A stretch of DNA of 64,000 bases, taken from Leptospira yanagawae serovar Saopaulo str. Sao Paulo = ATCC 700523 (GTDB taxonomy: Bacteria; Spirochaetota; Leptospiria; Leptospirales; Leptospiraceae). Where the stretch lies: positions 310,001 through 374,000 of the forward strand of contig NZ_AOGX02000024.1 of the NCBI RefSeq assembly GCF_000332475.2. Reading direction: 5' to 3'. The translations under genes were made by a program, and so were the position numbers. Under the pieces are notes generated by a model that had not been told where the DNA came from, ran no database searches, and saw nothing but the letters and a program-made list of their open reading frames with translations. This document shows positions 55,002 through 63,325 of the stretch, piece by piece (the first letter of the stretch is position 1; each line of letters starts with the position of its first letter).

Positions 55002-57667
55002 TTCCCTTTCGGTAGGTAAATCGAAAAAATCGTTTCTCCTGGTTTTGAAGTCAAATCAATCCTTCCACCATGACGTTTCACAATTTTATTGACAATGTCA
55101 AGTCCAAGCCCACTCCCTTCTCCTGGAGGTTTGGTCGTAAAAAATGGTTCAAAGATTTTTTCTCGAATGTTTGGGTTGATGCCAGGCCCTGAGTCTTGTA
55201 ACGAAACCATTACTTCTTCTCCACAATCCTTGATAGTGATCACTAAATTCCCAGTAAATGACATCGCTTGTAATGAATTATAAATCAAATTTGTCCATAC
55301 ATGTAAGAGATCGTCCGGATAACAAAGTATAGGTGGGATATCTTCGTAATTTTTGGTTAAGGTTATCCCCCTCTTCAATTGATTTTGGTAAATTGTAAGA
55401 ACTGTTTCTATTGTGTCCTGTACGGATGCTTTTATTTTTTTCCCAGTGGAGTCAAAATGAGAAAAGTTCTTCAAGGCGTACATAATTTTCGAAACACGAT
55501 CTACTGCCAATTGGATGGATCGAGTGTTCCGACGGAATTGGATCTCCAAAGCCAAATAATCTAAAAACACTCTTAAGTAGTGCGAATAAAAAAGTGGAAT
55601 GTATTGTTCTTCCAATTCTCCAATTCCTAACTCCACCCATGCTTCTGCAAATTCATCCGCATCGTCAGCTTTAAAACCTTTCTGCATTAAAATTTCTTTG
55701 TTCTTTTTTTTCCGTAAACGTTCTTCTTTGCCTGTATAAAATTCAATGGGTTGGTCAAGGTTTGATAGGATCGTTTTGAGAATGACTTGTTCTTCCCTTG
55801 GAACACTGAGGATGGCTTCACGAAATAATTGAGAGGCAATGCCATAACGTTTTTGCCAATCCAACATGTTTTGATTGGAAGCTTTCACGGCACCAATAGG
55901 GTTATTGATCTCGTGAGCGATCCCTGCTATGAGTTGTCCAAGGGCCGCTAATTTTTCTGATTGGACCAATTGTTCCTGTGTTCGTTTTAAATTTTCAAAT
56001 GCCATCTCAAGTTCGATTTTTTGTTTTTCGATGAGTTTGTTTTTTTCACGAATTTCGGTATTGATTTGCCTTAGTTCTTCAACCTCTTTAATGGGACTCA
56101 AATCGAAAATACTATACGCAATCGAATCAGTTTGGTTGTATTTAAAACGCTTGATGGAAACGAGTGCTGGAAACTCTTCTCCTGTTTTACGTTTGCAAAC
56201 AACTTCAATGGATTCACTAGAATTTGATGCGATTTTTTCACGAATCTTTTGTAGGGAATCAATCGTAAGTAAGGAACGAATCCTTAAAGTTTTTGTATCT
56301 TCAGGGCTATATCCGAATAAGGTTTGGAAAGCAAAGTTGGAATCATTTGCACGTAGTGAATTTTCATCAAAAATCAAAAATGCTTCGGTTGAAAATTGGT
56401 AAAATGCTCGGAAACGTTCATCGGATGTCCTTAAGGCTTCTTCCGCTAACTTAGCTTCGGTGACATCTAAAATTGTTCCCATCAAACGAAATGGTTTCCC
56501 TTCTCCATCTCGCAAAAGATTTCCTCTAGATTCCACCCAATGGACTTTTCCATCTGTGTGGAAGATACGATGTTGGATCGTAAATCCGGAACGACTCGGA
56601 TCGTCTTTTAAACTTTGAATCTCTAACGAAATTTTTCCAATGTCTTCTTCAGGATGAAGTTTTATGTACCTGTCGATTGAAATTTCAGAATCATCTGATG
56701 GAAATCCATAAATGGCAAACGTTTGTGGAGACCAATAAATTTCCTGTTTGTCAATATCCCAACTCCATATTCCCATTTTTACTGCATCAAGTGACATGAG
56801 AAGCCTTGATTCAGATTCTTTGAGGGCTAAATTGGCAACAATTTGTTCTGTACGATTGATCATCGCACCAAACATGCGATAGGCAACACCTTCTTTATCA
56901 TACAAAAAGATTCCATTGTCTTCGATATAAATATAATTTCCAGTTTTCGTTCGATATCTGTATTCACAAGAAAACTTGGTTTTCTTTTCCATTGCTTCAT
57001 CAAACAATCGTAAGGTTCTATCCTTATCTTCTGGATGGATGAGAAGTGACCAAGCTTCATAACCGATGGCAAGGTATTCTTCCGTCGTGTAACCAGTGAT
57101 TTCTTGGATGGCACCTGCCCAATAGTTTTTGCCTGAAGGGATATCTAGATCATATACCATACTAAGGGAAAGTTCGGTGATCGTTCTGTATTTGGCCTCA
57201 CTGTCTTCCAATTCTTTTTGTTTCAGAACATTATCTGTAATGTCAGTGATTAAAAAAACGAGAGAACGCAACTCACCCTTCTCATCGAAAACAGGAGAAC
57301 CATTGATGGAGAGGTATTTTTTGGTTCCTAGTGCGTCTTCAATCGCATGTCGGATGTCGGCTACAGGTTTTTTTGTTTTTAAAACGATATTAAAGGGTTG
57401 GTCTTCGTCTCGCCAAGGGCCACCATCAAGAGAAGTATTTTTCCATTGGGGTGCATCATAGGTTCGAGAGAGGATGTCTGTTAATTTGATTCCAAGGACA
57501 TTTTCAGAAGCAGGGTTTGCATACAGAATTTGCCCTTGTGGATTTAACAAAACAATTGCAGTGGAGCTCACCTCCATGATCGTTTTCAAAAGATCCGCTT
57601 CGACAATGGACTGGTTCATTGCCGATGGTGGTAAATCTGGTAACGATTCTCCCGAAGAAGCCTGCAT
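54998..57667 (-). CDS. PAS-domain sensor histidine kinase
   Basis: A cytoplasmic histidine kinase of about 890 residues. Four PAS/PAC repeats are visible, the first around residue 30 (AIVLLNPQGQILYANP) and others near 170, 290 and 420, each followed by an F-x-D-I-T-like end. A coiled coil precedes the H-box AGIAHEINNPIGAV (His near residue 588). The N-box (LIYNSLQAM) is about 208 residues later, so roughly 100 residues are inserted between dimerisation and ATPase domains. The G boxes are DSGPGINP and GEGSGLGLDIV. Stops overlap with the convergent response regulator. Start ATG 57667; a GTG at 57676 is an alternative. An inverted repeat covers the start. Confidence 0.92.
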   Translation of the reverse strand: MQASSGESLPDLPPSAMNQSIVEADLLKTIMEVSSTAIVLLNPQGQILYANPASENVLGIKLTDILSRTYDAPQWKNTSLDGGPWRDEDQPFNIVLKTKKPVADIRHAIEDALGTKKYLSINGSPVFDEKGELRSLVFLITDITDNVLKQKELEDSEAKYRTITELSLSMVYDLDIPSGKNYWAGAIQEITGYTTEEYLAIGYEAWSLLIHPEDKDRTLRLFDEAMEKKTKFSCEYRYRTKTGNYIYIEDNGIFLYDKEGVAYRMFGAMINRTEQIVANLALKESESRLLMSLDAVKMGIWSWDIDKQEIYWSPQTFAIYGFPSDDSEISIDRYIKLHPEEDIGKISLEIQSLKDDPSRSGFTIQHRIFHTDGKVHWVESRGNLLRDGEGKPFRLMGTILDVTEAKLAEEALRTSDERFRAFYQFSTEAFLIFDENSLRANDSNFAFQTLFGYSPEDTKTLRIRSLLTIDSLQKIREKIASNSSESIEVVCKRKTGEEFPALVSIKRFKYNQTDSIAYSIFDLSPIKEVEELRQINTEIREKNKLIEKQKIELEMAFENLKRTQEQLVQSEKLAALGQLIAGIAHEINNPIGAVKASNQNMLDWQKRYGIASQLFREAILSVPREEQVILKTILSNLDQPIEFYTGKEERLRKKKNKEILMQKGFKADDADEFAEAWVELGIGELEEQYIPLFYSHYLRVFLDYLALEIQFRRNTRSIQLAVDRVSKIMYALKNFSHFDSTGKKIKASVQDTIETVLTIYQNQLKRGITLTKNYEDIPPILCYPDDLLHVWTNLIYNSLQAMSFTGNLVITIKDCGEEVMVSLQDSGPGINPNIREKIFEPFFTTKPPGEGSGLGLDIVNKIVKRHGGRIDLTSKPGETIFSIYLPKGN

Positions 57668-57683
57668 AGTGGACACTATGCAG
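57662..57683. promoter_or_regulatory. Perfect 10-bp inverted repeat over the kinase start
   Basis: Arms CTGCATAGTG and CACTATGCAG are separated by two bases and span the start codons of the histidine kinase, just after the SDR stop. A 2-base loop is too tight for a stable RNA hairpin, so a DNA dyad bound by a protein is more likely. A processed mRNA structure between the two genes remains possible. Confidence 0.5.
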
Positions 57684-57688
57684 TAGAC

Positions 57689-58447
57689 TTAAGATTTATG
57701 CGATTTCAATTTTAAGGCTTCTATTTTTTGGTAAATTTTTAGCGGGAAAAATAAAAACCTGTCCAAAAACTGAATGAAACGGAAGAGGAAAGAGGGAAAA
57801 ACTTCCTTTTTGTCAGTTAAAATCCCCTTTACAATTTGTTTCGCAACTGTCTCTGGAGTTTGGCTTGGGAAGGGAACGGGAACCTGTTTCCCTGCTGAGT
57901 CAAAAAATTTTGTACGAGTCGCTATCGGATACACAATCATCGTTCGGTTCCCGGGTTTCAATTCGCATTGGTAAGCTTCCAGAAAGGACCGGACCGCCGC
58001 TTTGGTAGCCGAATACAAGGCATATCCTGGAAGTGGTAAGTGGCTCATCGCAGACGCAGTCACAATGAATAAACAAGGTTCTTTCCGTTTCAAATTCAAA
58101 GTTACCAAAGTATAAAATGGGGAATACACATTGGTGCGGAAGATTCGGTCGATTCGTTCCCAACTGGCTTCGGGGATCACTTCATAATACGCAAAACCAG
58201 CATTGGCATAAAAGATATCAATCCCACCTAATTTTTTATCTGCGTCTTTGAGTAGTTTATCTAAAGATTCTGGTTTTGATACATCACATTTATAAGGAAT
58301 GACATTTGGATGAGATATAATATTTTTTTCGTTTAAGTCACATGCTAAGATTTTAACGTTTTCAAAATTTAACATCTGCAATACGGTTTCTTTCCCGATC
58401 CCAGATGCGGCACCAGTCACTACAATTCTTTTGTTTTTTAAATCCAT
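57689..58447 (-). CDS. SDR-family oxidoreductase
   Basis: A 252-residue classical SDR with VTGAASGIGKET (residues 10-21) as the NAD(P)-binding loop, FYANAGFAYYE for the NAG motif, and the active site in FIVTASAMSH (Ser) plus YSATKAAV (Tyr/Lys). The substrate is unknown; alcohol/ketone or lipid substrates are common. It lies 12 bases upstream of the histidine kinase start and diverges from the SpoIIE gene. The C-terminal 50 residues are hydrophobic and basic (FLFRFIQFLDRFLFFPLKIYQK), so it may bind the membrane. Confidence 0.85.
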   Translation of the reverse strand: MDLKNKRIVVTGAASGIGKETVLQMLNFENVKILACDLNEKNIISHPNVIPYKCDVSKPESLDKLLKDADKKLGGIDIFYANAGFAYYEVIPEASWERIDRIFRTNVYSPFYTLVTLNLKRKEPCLFIVTASAMSHLPLPGYALYSATKAAVRSFLEAYQCELKPGNRTMIVYPIATRTKFFDSAGKQVPVPFPSQTPETVAKQIVKGILTDKKEVFPSFLFRFIQFLDRFLFFPLKIYQKIEALKLKSHKS

Positions 58448-58584
58448 TAGCGAAAACTAACGATTGTGATTTCGTTTGAAAGTTTTTTTTAATATGATAT
58501 CTAACTTTTTTCAAATTATGAGGTGAAAAATCTCTTTACGCATCGATTCCCTTCTCTTAGAATTTGGATTCCTTGGGGACGAAA
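58448..58584. other. Divergent intergenic region
   Basis: This short AT-rich spacer lies between the SDR (minus) and SpoIIE (plus) genes and should contain both promoters. I could not identify a clear -35/-10 pair on either strand; several T-runs and a GATATC palindrome are present. Confidence 0.4.
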
Positions 58585-60897
58585 ATGAGTCAGATCTTTG
58601 ATCATATTTTCAAGTTTTTACACAAAACCATTTCTTATAGTTTTGCGATTGTTTTCTTTTCTTTGCAAGGGGCCTTTTTTGGTGCTTTTTACGCATACTT
58701 TTTTGGTTCAGCTCTCATTCCCAATTTCACAATCGAAAACCACCCAGAAGTAGTGAACGTTTTTGTTTTTGCTACGTTTTTGGCAGCTGTTGGCCATAGC
58801 ATCGAGTTTGGGATCCTAACTCCCATAGGTTACGGTGGATTCCGTTCTGACATACGAAAACTAAATCTTTTTCTCAAACGAAATGAAACCATTCGTCACA
58901 AAGATATCTTAGAACTGGAGAACAATTTAAATACACTCATCCACCTTCCAAAAGAAAATATGTATGCGGCCATTCGGTATGCTCTTATGATTTTCCTTTC
59001 TGTTTCTATCACCTATTTGGTGTTTTCGTATCCGTTGTATGAGTTAGTTTTGATTTTTATTGGATGGTTATCGGCTGTTTTTGTTTACGGTGGTTTTTCA
59101 TATATCATTTCCGATTATGCCACAGGATCAAAAAGAGTGGAAATTAAAAAGATTTTAGCATTCCGAGATGTAACCGTACATAAAAATTTTGGAATTTTGA
59201 GTTTAAAAGGAAAGTTTATCTTTTTATTAATCCTCATTTTACTTTCCTTAAGTGTATTATCTGTTTTCATATCCTTTGGCAATGCAAGTTTACTGAAGAT
59301 TACTGCCTTTATCACGATGACTTTTATAGAAGCTGTCATTTTGATTTATATGTTTTTCCAATCCATCAACTTAACTTTGGAACAAATTAACGAGTCTGCT
59401 AATAGTTTGGCTACAGGTGGGAGTGGTGCTCTTCCCATCCTATCCATCGATAAGGAATTCATTCTCTTTGCTAAAAACTTTGAAAAGGCAACAAGAGAGG
59501 TAGGGAAAATCAGAGAGAATCTACAAGAACTTGTCGAAGCAAAAACCTCAGAACTCAGAAACAGTTTGGAAACTGTGGAGACATTAAAAAAACAACAAGA
59601 TGGTGATTATTTTTTAACATCACTTCTCATCAAACCTCTTAGTTTGAACAAAACCATTGGTTCCCATGTCAAAACAGATTTTTTAATCAAACAAAAGAAA
59701 ACCTTTTTATTCCATGGACGAGAAAATGAAATCGGAGGAGATATTTGCATCACACGAACCATCACCTTACGAGGAAAAGATTATACCTTTTTTCTCAATG
59801 CAGATGCAATGGGCAAATCCTTACAGGGTGCGGGTGGTGTTCTTGTCCTTGGTGCAGCAGTACAATCCATTTTAGAAAGGTCCAATGCTGTCGAAGCAGT
59901 AAAACTTTTGTATGCAGAACGTTGGATCAAAAATGCTTACCAAGAACTCCACCATATTTTTGAAAGTTTCGACTGTTCTATGTTAGTTTCCATGGTTATG
60001 GGCCTGATTGATGATGAGACTGGCCTAATGTATTATTTAAATGCAGAACATCCATGGTCAGTTTTATATCGAAAGGGAACTGCCGAGTTCATTAAAAACA
60101 ATTCTGAACTCAGGAAACTAGGAACTCCATTCTCAGAAAAAACACTCGAAATCTCCACCTTACAATTATTACCTGGGGATATTTTAATTCTTGGGTCGGA
60201 TGGAAGGGATGATATCGAATTTGTGACAGAGACAACTGCTAGAAAAATCAATCACGATGAAGAATTATTTTTACGCCATGTTGAACGAGGGAATGGAGAT
60301 CTAAAAAGTATATACCAATCCATTCTGACCATGGGAGAACTCACGGATGACTTAAGTTTAATGCGGATTGGTTTTATGGAAAATAGTAACCAACCACCAA
60401 GGGCCATTCGTAAAGAATCATATGAACTGATGCGAAAAGCAAAAACCCAAATCAAAACGGAATCTTTTGAAGATGCAAAAACAAGTTTACTTGAGGCGAA
60501 CCGCATCAATCCCGAAAACAGAGAAATCAAAAGAGCTCTCATTCGCCTACTCGTACGTATGAAAGATTACCAATTGGCGGCCGAAAAACTCAATACCTAT
60601 ATTGAAGAATTCCCTGGTGATACGGATTTAATTTATTTAGCATCGTTCACTTATAAACAAACAAAAGAATACGGAAAGGCAATTGATATGGGAGAAAGGA
60701 TCCGACTTCGTAACCCAGGCCACCTTTCCAACTTGATACAACTTGTACAATTGTATCTGATAATAGGCAATTTGCCTAAAGCAGAAAAAACTTTACATCT
60801 AACATCGCTTATTCCTACCGATACAAAACGGATCGATCAATTAAAATCACAAATTGCATCATTCCGAGAGAAAATTGTTGCAGAAATTCCTTCATAG
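58585..60897 (+). CDS. SpoIIE/PP2C phosphatase with TPR repeats
   Basis: A predicted membrane-anchored serine phosphatase of about 770 residues. The first 280 residues hold about six hydrophobic helices and a HAMP-like linker. A coiled coil (VEAKTSELRNSLETVETLKKQ) follows, then a SpoIIE/PP2C domain (about 345-610), with LNADAMGKSLQGAGG and ILILGSDGRDD marking metal-binding sites. The C-terminal 150 residues are TPRs (AKTSLLEANRINPENREIKRALIRLLV and two more). It probably dephosphorylates an anti-sigma-factor antagonist or similar. I chose ATG 58585 because GGGGAC lies at a suitable distance; a TTG seven codons earlier is in frame. Confidence 0.9.
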   Translation: MSQIFDHIFKFLHKTISYSFAIVFFSLQGAFFGAFYAYFFGSALIPNFTIENHPEVVNVFVFATFLAAVGHSIEFGILTPIGYGGFRSDIRKLNLFLKRNETIRHKDILELENNLNTLIHLPKENMYAAIRYALMIFLSVSITYLVFSYPLYELVLIFIGWLSAVFVYGGFSYIISDYATGSKRVEIKKILAFRDVTVHKNFGILSLKGKFIFLLILILLSLSVLSVFISFGNASLLKITAFITMTFIEAVILIYMFFQSINLTLEQINESANSLATGGSGALPILSIDKEFILFAKNFEKATREVGKIRENLQELVEAKTSELRNSLETVETLKKQQDGDYFLTSLLIKPLSLNKTIGSHVKTDFLIKQKKTFLFHGRENEIGGDICITRTITLRGKDYTFFLNADAMGKSLQGAGGVLVLGAAVQSILERSNAVEAVKLLYAERWIKNAYQELHHIFESFDCSMLVSMVMGLIDDETGLMYYLNAEHPWSVLYRKGTAEFIKNNSELRKLGTPFSEKTLEISTLQLLPGDILILGSDGRDDIEFVTETTARKINHDEELFLRHVERGNGDLKSIYQSILTMGELTDDLSLMRIGFMENSNQPPRAIRKESYELMRKAKTQIKTESFEDAKTSLLEANRINPENREIKRALIRLLVRMKDYQLAAEKLNTYIEEFPGDTDLIYLASFTYKQTKEYGKAIDMGERIRLRNPGHLSNLIQLVQLYLIIGNLPKAEKTLHLTSLIPTDTKRIDQLKSQIASFREKIVAEIPS

Positions 60898-60943
60898 CTG
60901 GTTCCATTGAAAAATACCATTTAGCATCGATTTTATGACACAG

Positions 60944-62356
60944 ATGAAATTTAGTTCTGTTTTGCTTTTTCTCTGTGCCACTCAATTGATGAATTGCCAA
61001 AGGTCCAATTTGGATAACCTTTGTGATCCCAAAACAAAATCGTATTTAGAAAGTTTACTCATCCGTTTCATCAATTTTGATGAAACCCCACATTGTGGAT
61101 TGGTTTTGGAAGTGGTTCCACCGAGTTTTCTAAATTGCCCTGCTCCGATTCCAAAAGCCAATTCCATGTTTTTTGTGGAGTCGTTTGAAACTGATGGGAA
61201 TCGTTTGACGTTTTCCAGTGACCCTCCCCTTCCCGAAGGAATTTCCTTTTCGTTTTTCTTTGCTTCCCTCCAAGGCAGTTACTCTGGTTGGAAGGCAAAT
61301 CGAGTCTCTTATACCATCACTGCAAGTAATCCCAAAGGCAGTGCCAGTTGCACTTACACTCCTTTATGGATGGGAAAACTTCCCTTCAAAACAAACCAAA
61401 CCACTTGTTACGATGGTGCATACAATCCAGTCATTTGTTCGAGTGTTTCGGGTCAGGACGGAAACTTCCTAAAAGGAACAACGCAAAGTTTTATTGGTCC
61501 CAGTTTGGTGGCTGGTGTGGAAATCACAACCGAAGAAAACTCCGGACTGGTATGGACGAGTTGCCAAAGAGGGATCACAGGAATCGGATGTACAACCTCG
61601 GGTACAACTAGCTTTACATTTACACAAGCACAAACGGAATGTGCAAGTCTCAATGTTGGGTCTGGATTTGCCAATCGCACCGATTGGCGTGTTCCCGAAA
61701 TGTATGAGTATATGAGTACATTCGATTATACTACAATCAATCCATCGATTAACCAAACTTATTTCCCTGCTACTGATAGCTGGAATTTCAAAACAAACAC
61801 GGATTATGATCCAGGAGTGGGAGCCTATTATCCTACTTTTATTGAATCAGGAATTGGAGGTGGTGGATATGGAGACCTCCACCGATTGCGTTGTGTTGCC
61901 AATGGAACTCCCATCAAAAACAAACGTTTAATCAATAATAATGATGGAACCATCTTGGATTTAGACACTTCCCTTGTTTGGCAAAGGTGCCATGCAGGCC
62001 AAACCAACTTCGCTACGTGTACGGGAGGGACTGATCTTATCTCTGATTGGCAAACGGCGATCAATTATTGCCAAAACTTAAATTTGGCCGGTAAGGTATG
62101 GAGGCTTCCAAACGCCAATGAACTCAGGAGTCTGATCGACTTTTACATCACTTACGGAAGGCCCGGTTATGATCCGGTTTTCTTTCCCAATACGGCAGAA
62201 ATTGCATCGCCTGATGTCGTGAATTATTGGACTTCAACTTCAGGAACTCAGTTTGGTTCGAATGCATTTGTCGTCAATTTCCAATATTCAGGTGGTGGAC
62301 CTGATACAAAATCAAATTCATCAGACAATTATACTCGATGTGTTTCTGATTTTTAA
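60944..62356 (+). CDS. DUF1566 lipoprotein with two tandem domains
   Basis: A putative lipoprotein of about 470 residues, exported and lipid-anchored at Cys18 of the LMNC lipobox. After a CD-x-SYLESLLIRF-type N-terminal module (cysteine pair C-D...HCG) there is an Ig-like/He_PIG-type region ending TITASNPKGSASC. Then two DUF1566 repeats follow, one with SGLVWTSCQRG and WRVPEMYEYMS, the other with TSLVWQRCHAG and WRLPNANELRSLIDFY. Function of DUF1566 is unknown. ATG 60944 gives the standard MKFSS signal peptide; ATG 60935 is an alternative. Confidence 0.82.
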   Translation: MKFSSVLLFLCATQLMNCQRSNLDNLCDPKTKSYLESLLIRFINFDETPHCGLVLEVVPPSFLNCPAPIPKANSMFFVESFETDGNRLTFSSDPPLPEGISFSFFFASLQGSYSGWKANRVSYTITASNPKGSASCTYTPLWMGKLPFKTNQTTCYDGAYNPVICSSVSGQDGNFLKGTTQSFIGPSLVAGVEITTEENSGLVWTSCQRGITGIGCTTSGTTSFTFTQAQTECASLNVGSGFANRTDWRVPEMYEYMSTFDYTTINPSINQTYFPATDSWNFKTNTDYDPGVGAYYPTFIESGIGGGGYGDLHRLRCVANGTPIKNKRLINNNDGTILDLDTSLVWQRCHAGQTNFATCTGGTDLISDWQTAINYCQNLNLAGKVWRLPNANELRSLIDFYITYGRPGYDPVFFPNTAEIASPDVVNYWTSTSGTQFGSNAFVVNFQYSGGGPDTKSNSSDNYTRCVSDF

Positions 62357-62404
62357 CGTTTGGCAGATGGACAAAAAAGCAGACCATTGAATCGATTGAA
62401 AGCC

Positions 62405-63076
62405 ATGTTCAAAATTTTTTATTTCACTTGTTTCCTTTTCCTAGCCAGTTGCACCACAATTGGTTTCCACCAAAACTCTGTCCGGGAATCGATGTCGTTT
62501 GGAGAGGAAGTGAACATTCGCGTTTGTCTCATCCGTGAACCTGGTATCGAACCAGATGAAATCCAATCTCTATTCACATCTTGGAATGATGAACTTTCCT
62601 TTTACCGTCTCAAAGTTGAACCCATTCCCTTGGCTGTGATGGAACGTCCCGGATTTTATGGCTCGGATATCATAGAGTATTTGTTAAATAAAAAAATGCC
62701 TGAATTTTGTGACAGACTTTTGTATCTGAAAGGTAGGACTTGGGGTGATATCGCTTACGAAGTGTTTACTTTGGGACTCTTTGTTGGAGTCGGAGTGAAG
62801 TTGGAAATACAAGGTGCTGTCGAAACTCGCACCAATACTAAAGGTTATATCAAAGCAAAATACATTTCCACCATCCAACTATTATTCACAAGTCCAAAAT
62901 CGACACTGATCCATGAAGGTTACCATCTACTTGGCTGTGGCCACCAACTATTGATGAAAGAGTGTTATGAAAGGATACGAGATGTAAAACTTCTACTGAC
63001 CGATCCGAACAGAGACCCAAATTTTTTTCCGAATATCAATGCCGACGGTATAAAAATAATAAAACGTCCGATTTAA
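62405..63076 (+). CDS. Putative lipoprotein with metzincin-type zinc motif
   Basis: A product of about 223 residues with a signal peptide ending in a lipobox (LASC). The mature part has no family I recognise, but near residue 175 it carries HEGYHLLGCGH, an exact HExxHxxGxxH zinc-binding motif as in metzincin peptidases. A methionine (LLM) follows shortly. The conserved Met-turn is not clear. It may be a secreted or lipid-anchored metalloprotease, or a relic of one. It begins 48 bases after the DUF1566 gene; a TTG at 62360 is in frame but less likely. No stop-side partner is seen. Confidence 0.65.
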   Translation: MFKIFYFTCFLFLASCTTIGFHQNSVRESMSFGEEVNIRVCLIREPGIEPDEIQSLFTSWNDELSFYRLKVEPIPLAVMERPGFYGSDIIEYLLNKKMPEFCDRLLYLKGRTWGDIAYEVFTLGLFVGVGVKLEIQGAVETRTNTKGYIKAKYISTIQLLFTSPKSTLIHEGYHLLGCGHQLLMKECYERIRDVKLLLTDPNRDPNFFPNINADGIKIIKRPI

Positions 63077-63325
63077 TCCATTGGGAAACGTTGGATCCCA
63101 AAACATAAGAGAACCATACGATTTTTTGTTTATACATTCTGACAGTCTCAATGCTAACAATTCGCGATCTGAATGGAATTTCTATCCATTGGCGTATAAC
63201 AGCTATTAGCTATTTTATGTAAAAGAATTCGCTACGGATGATTCCTCAAACACATTCTTAGGGAAATTTCTTATCTTGATTGCGGATGGAGTGAGGATAA
63301 CAATAACATCCATTTTGTATCCTTT

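Noticed and set aside
63080..63110. TTGGGA/TCCCAA hairpin after the metzincin-like gene as terminator
   Set aside because: Only six-base arms and no T-run after it; recorded as a weak fold only.
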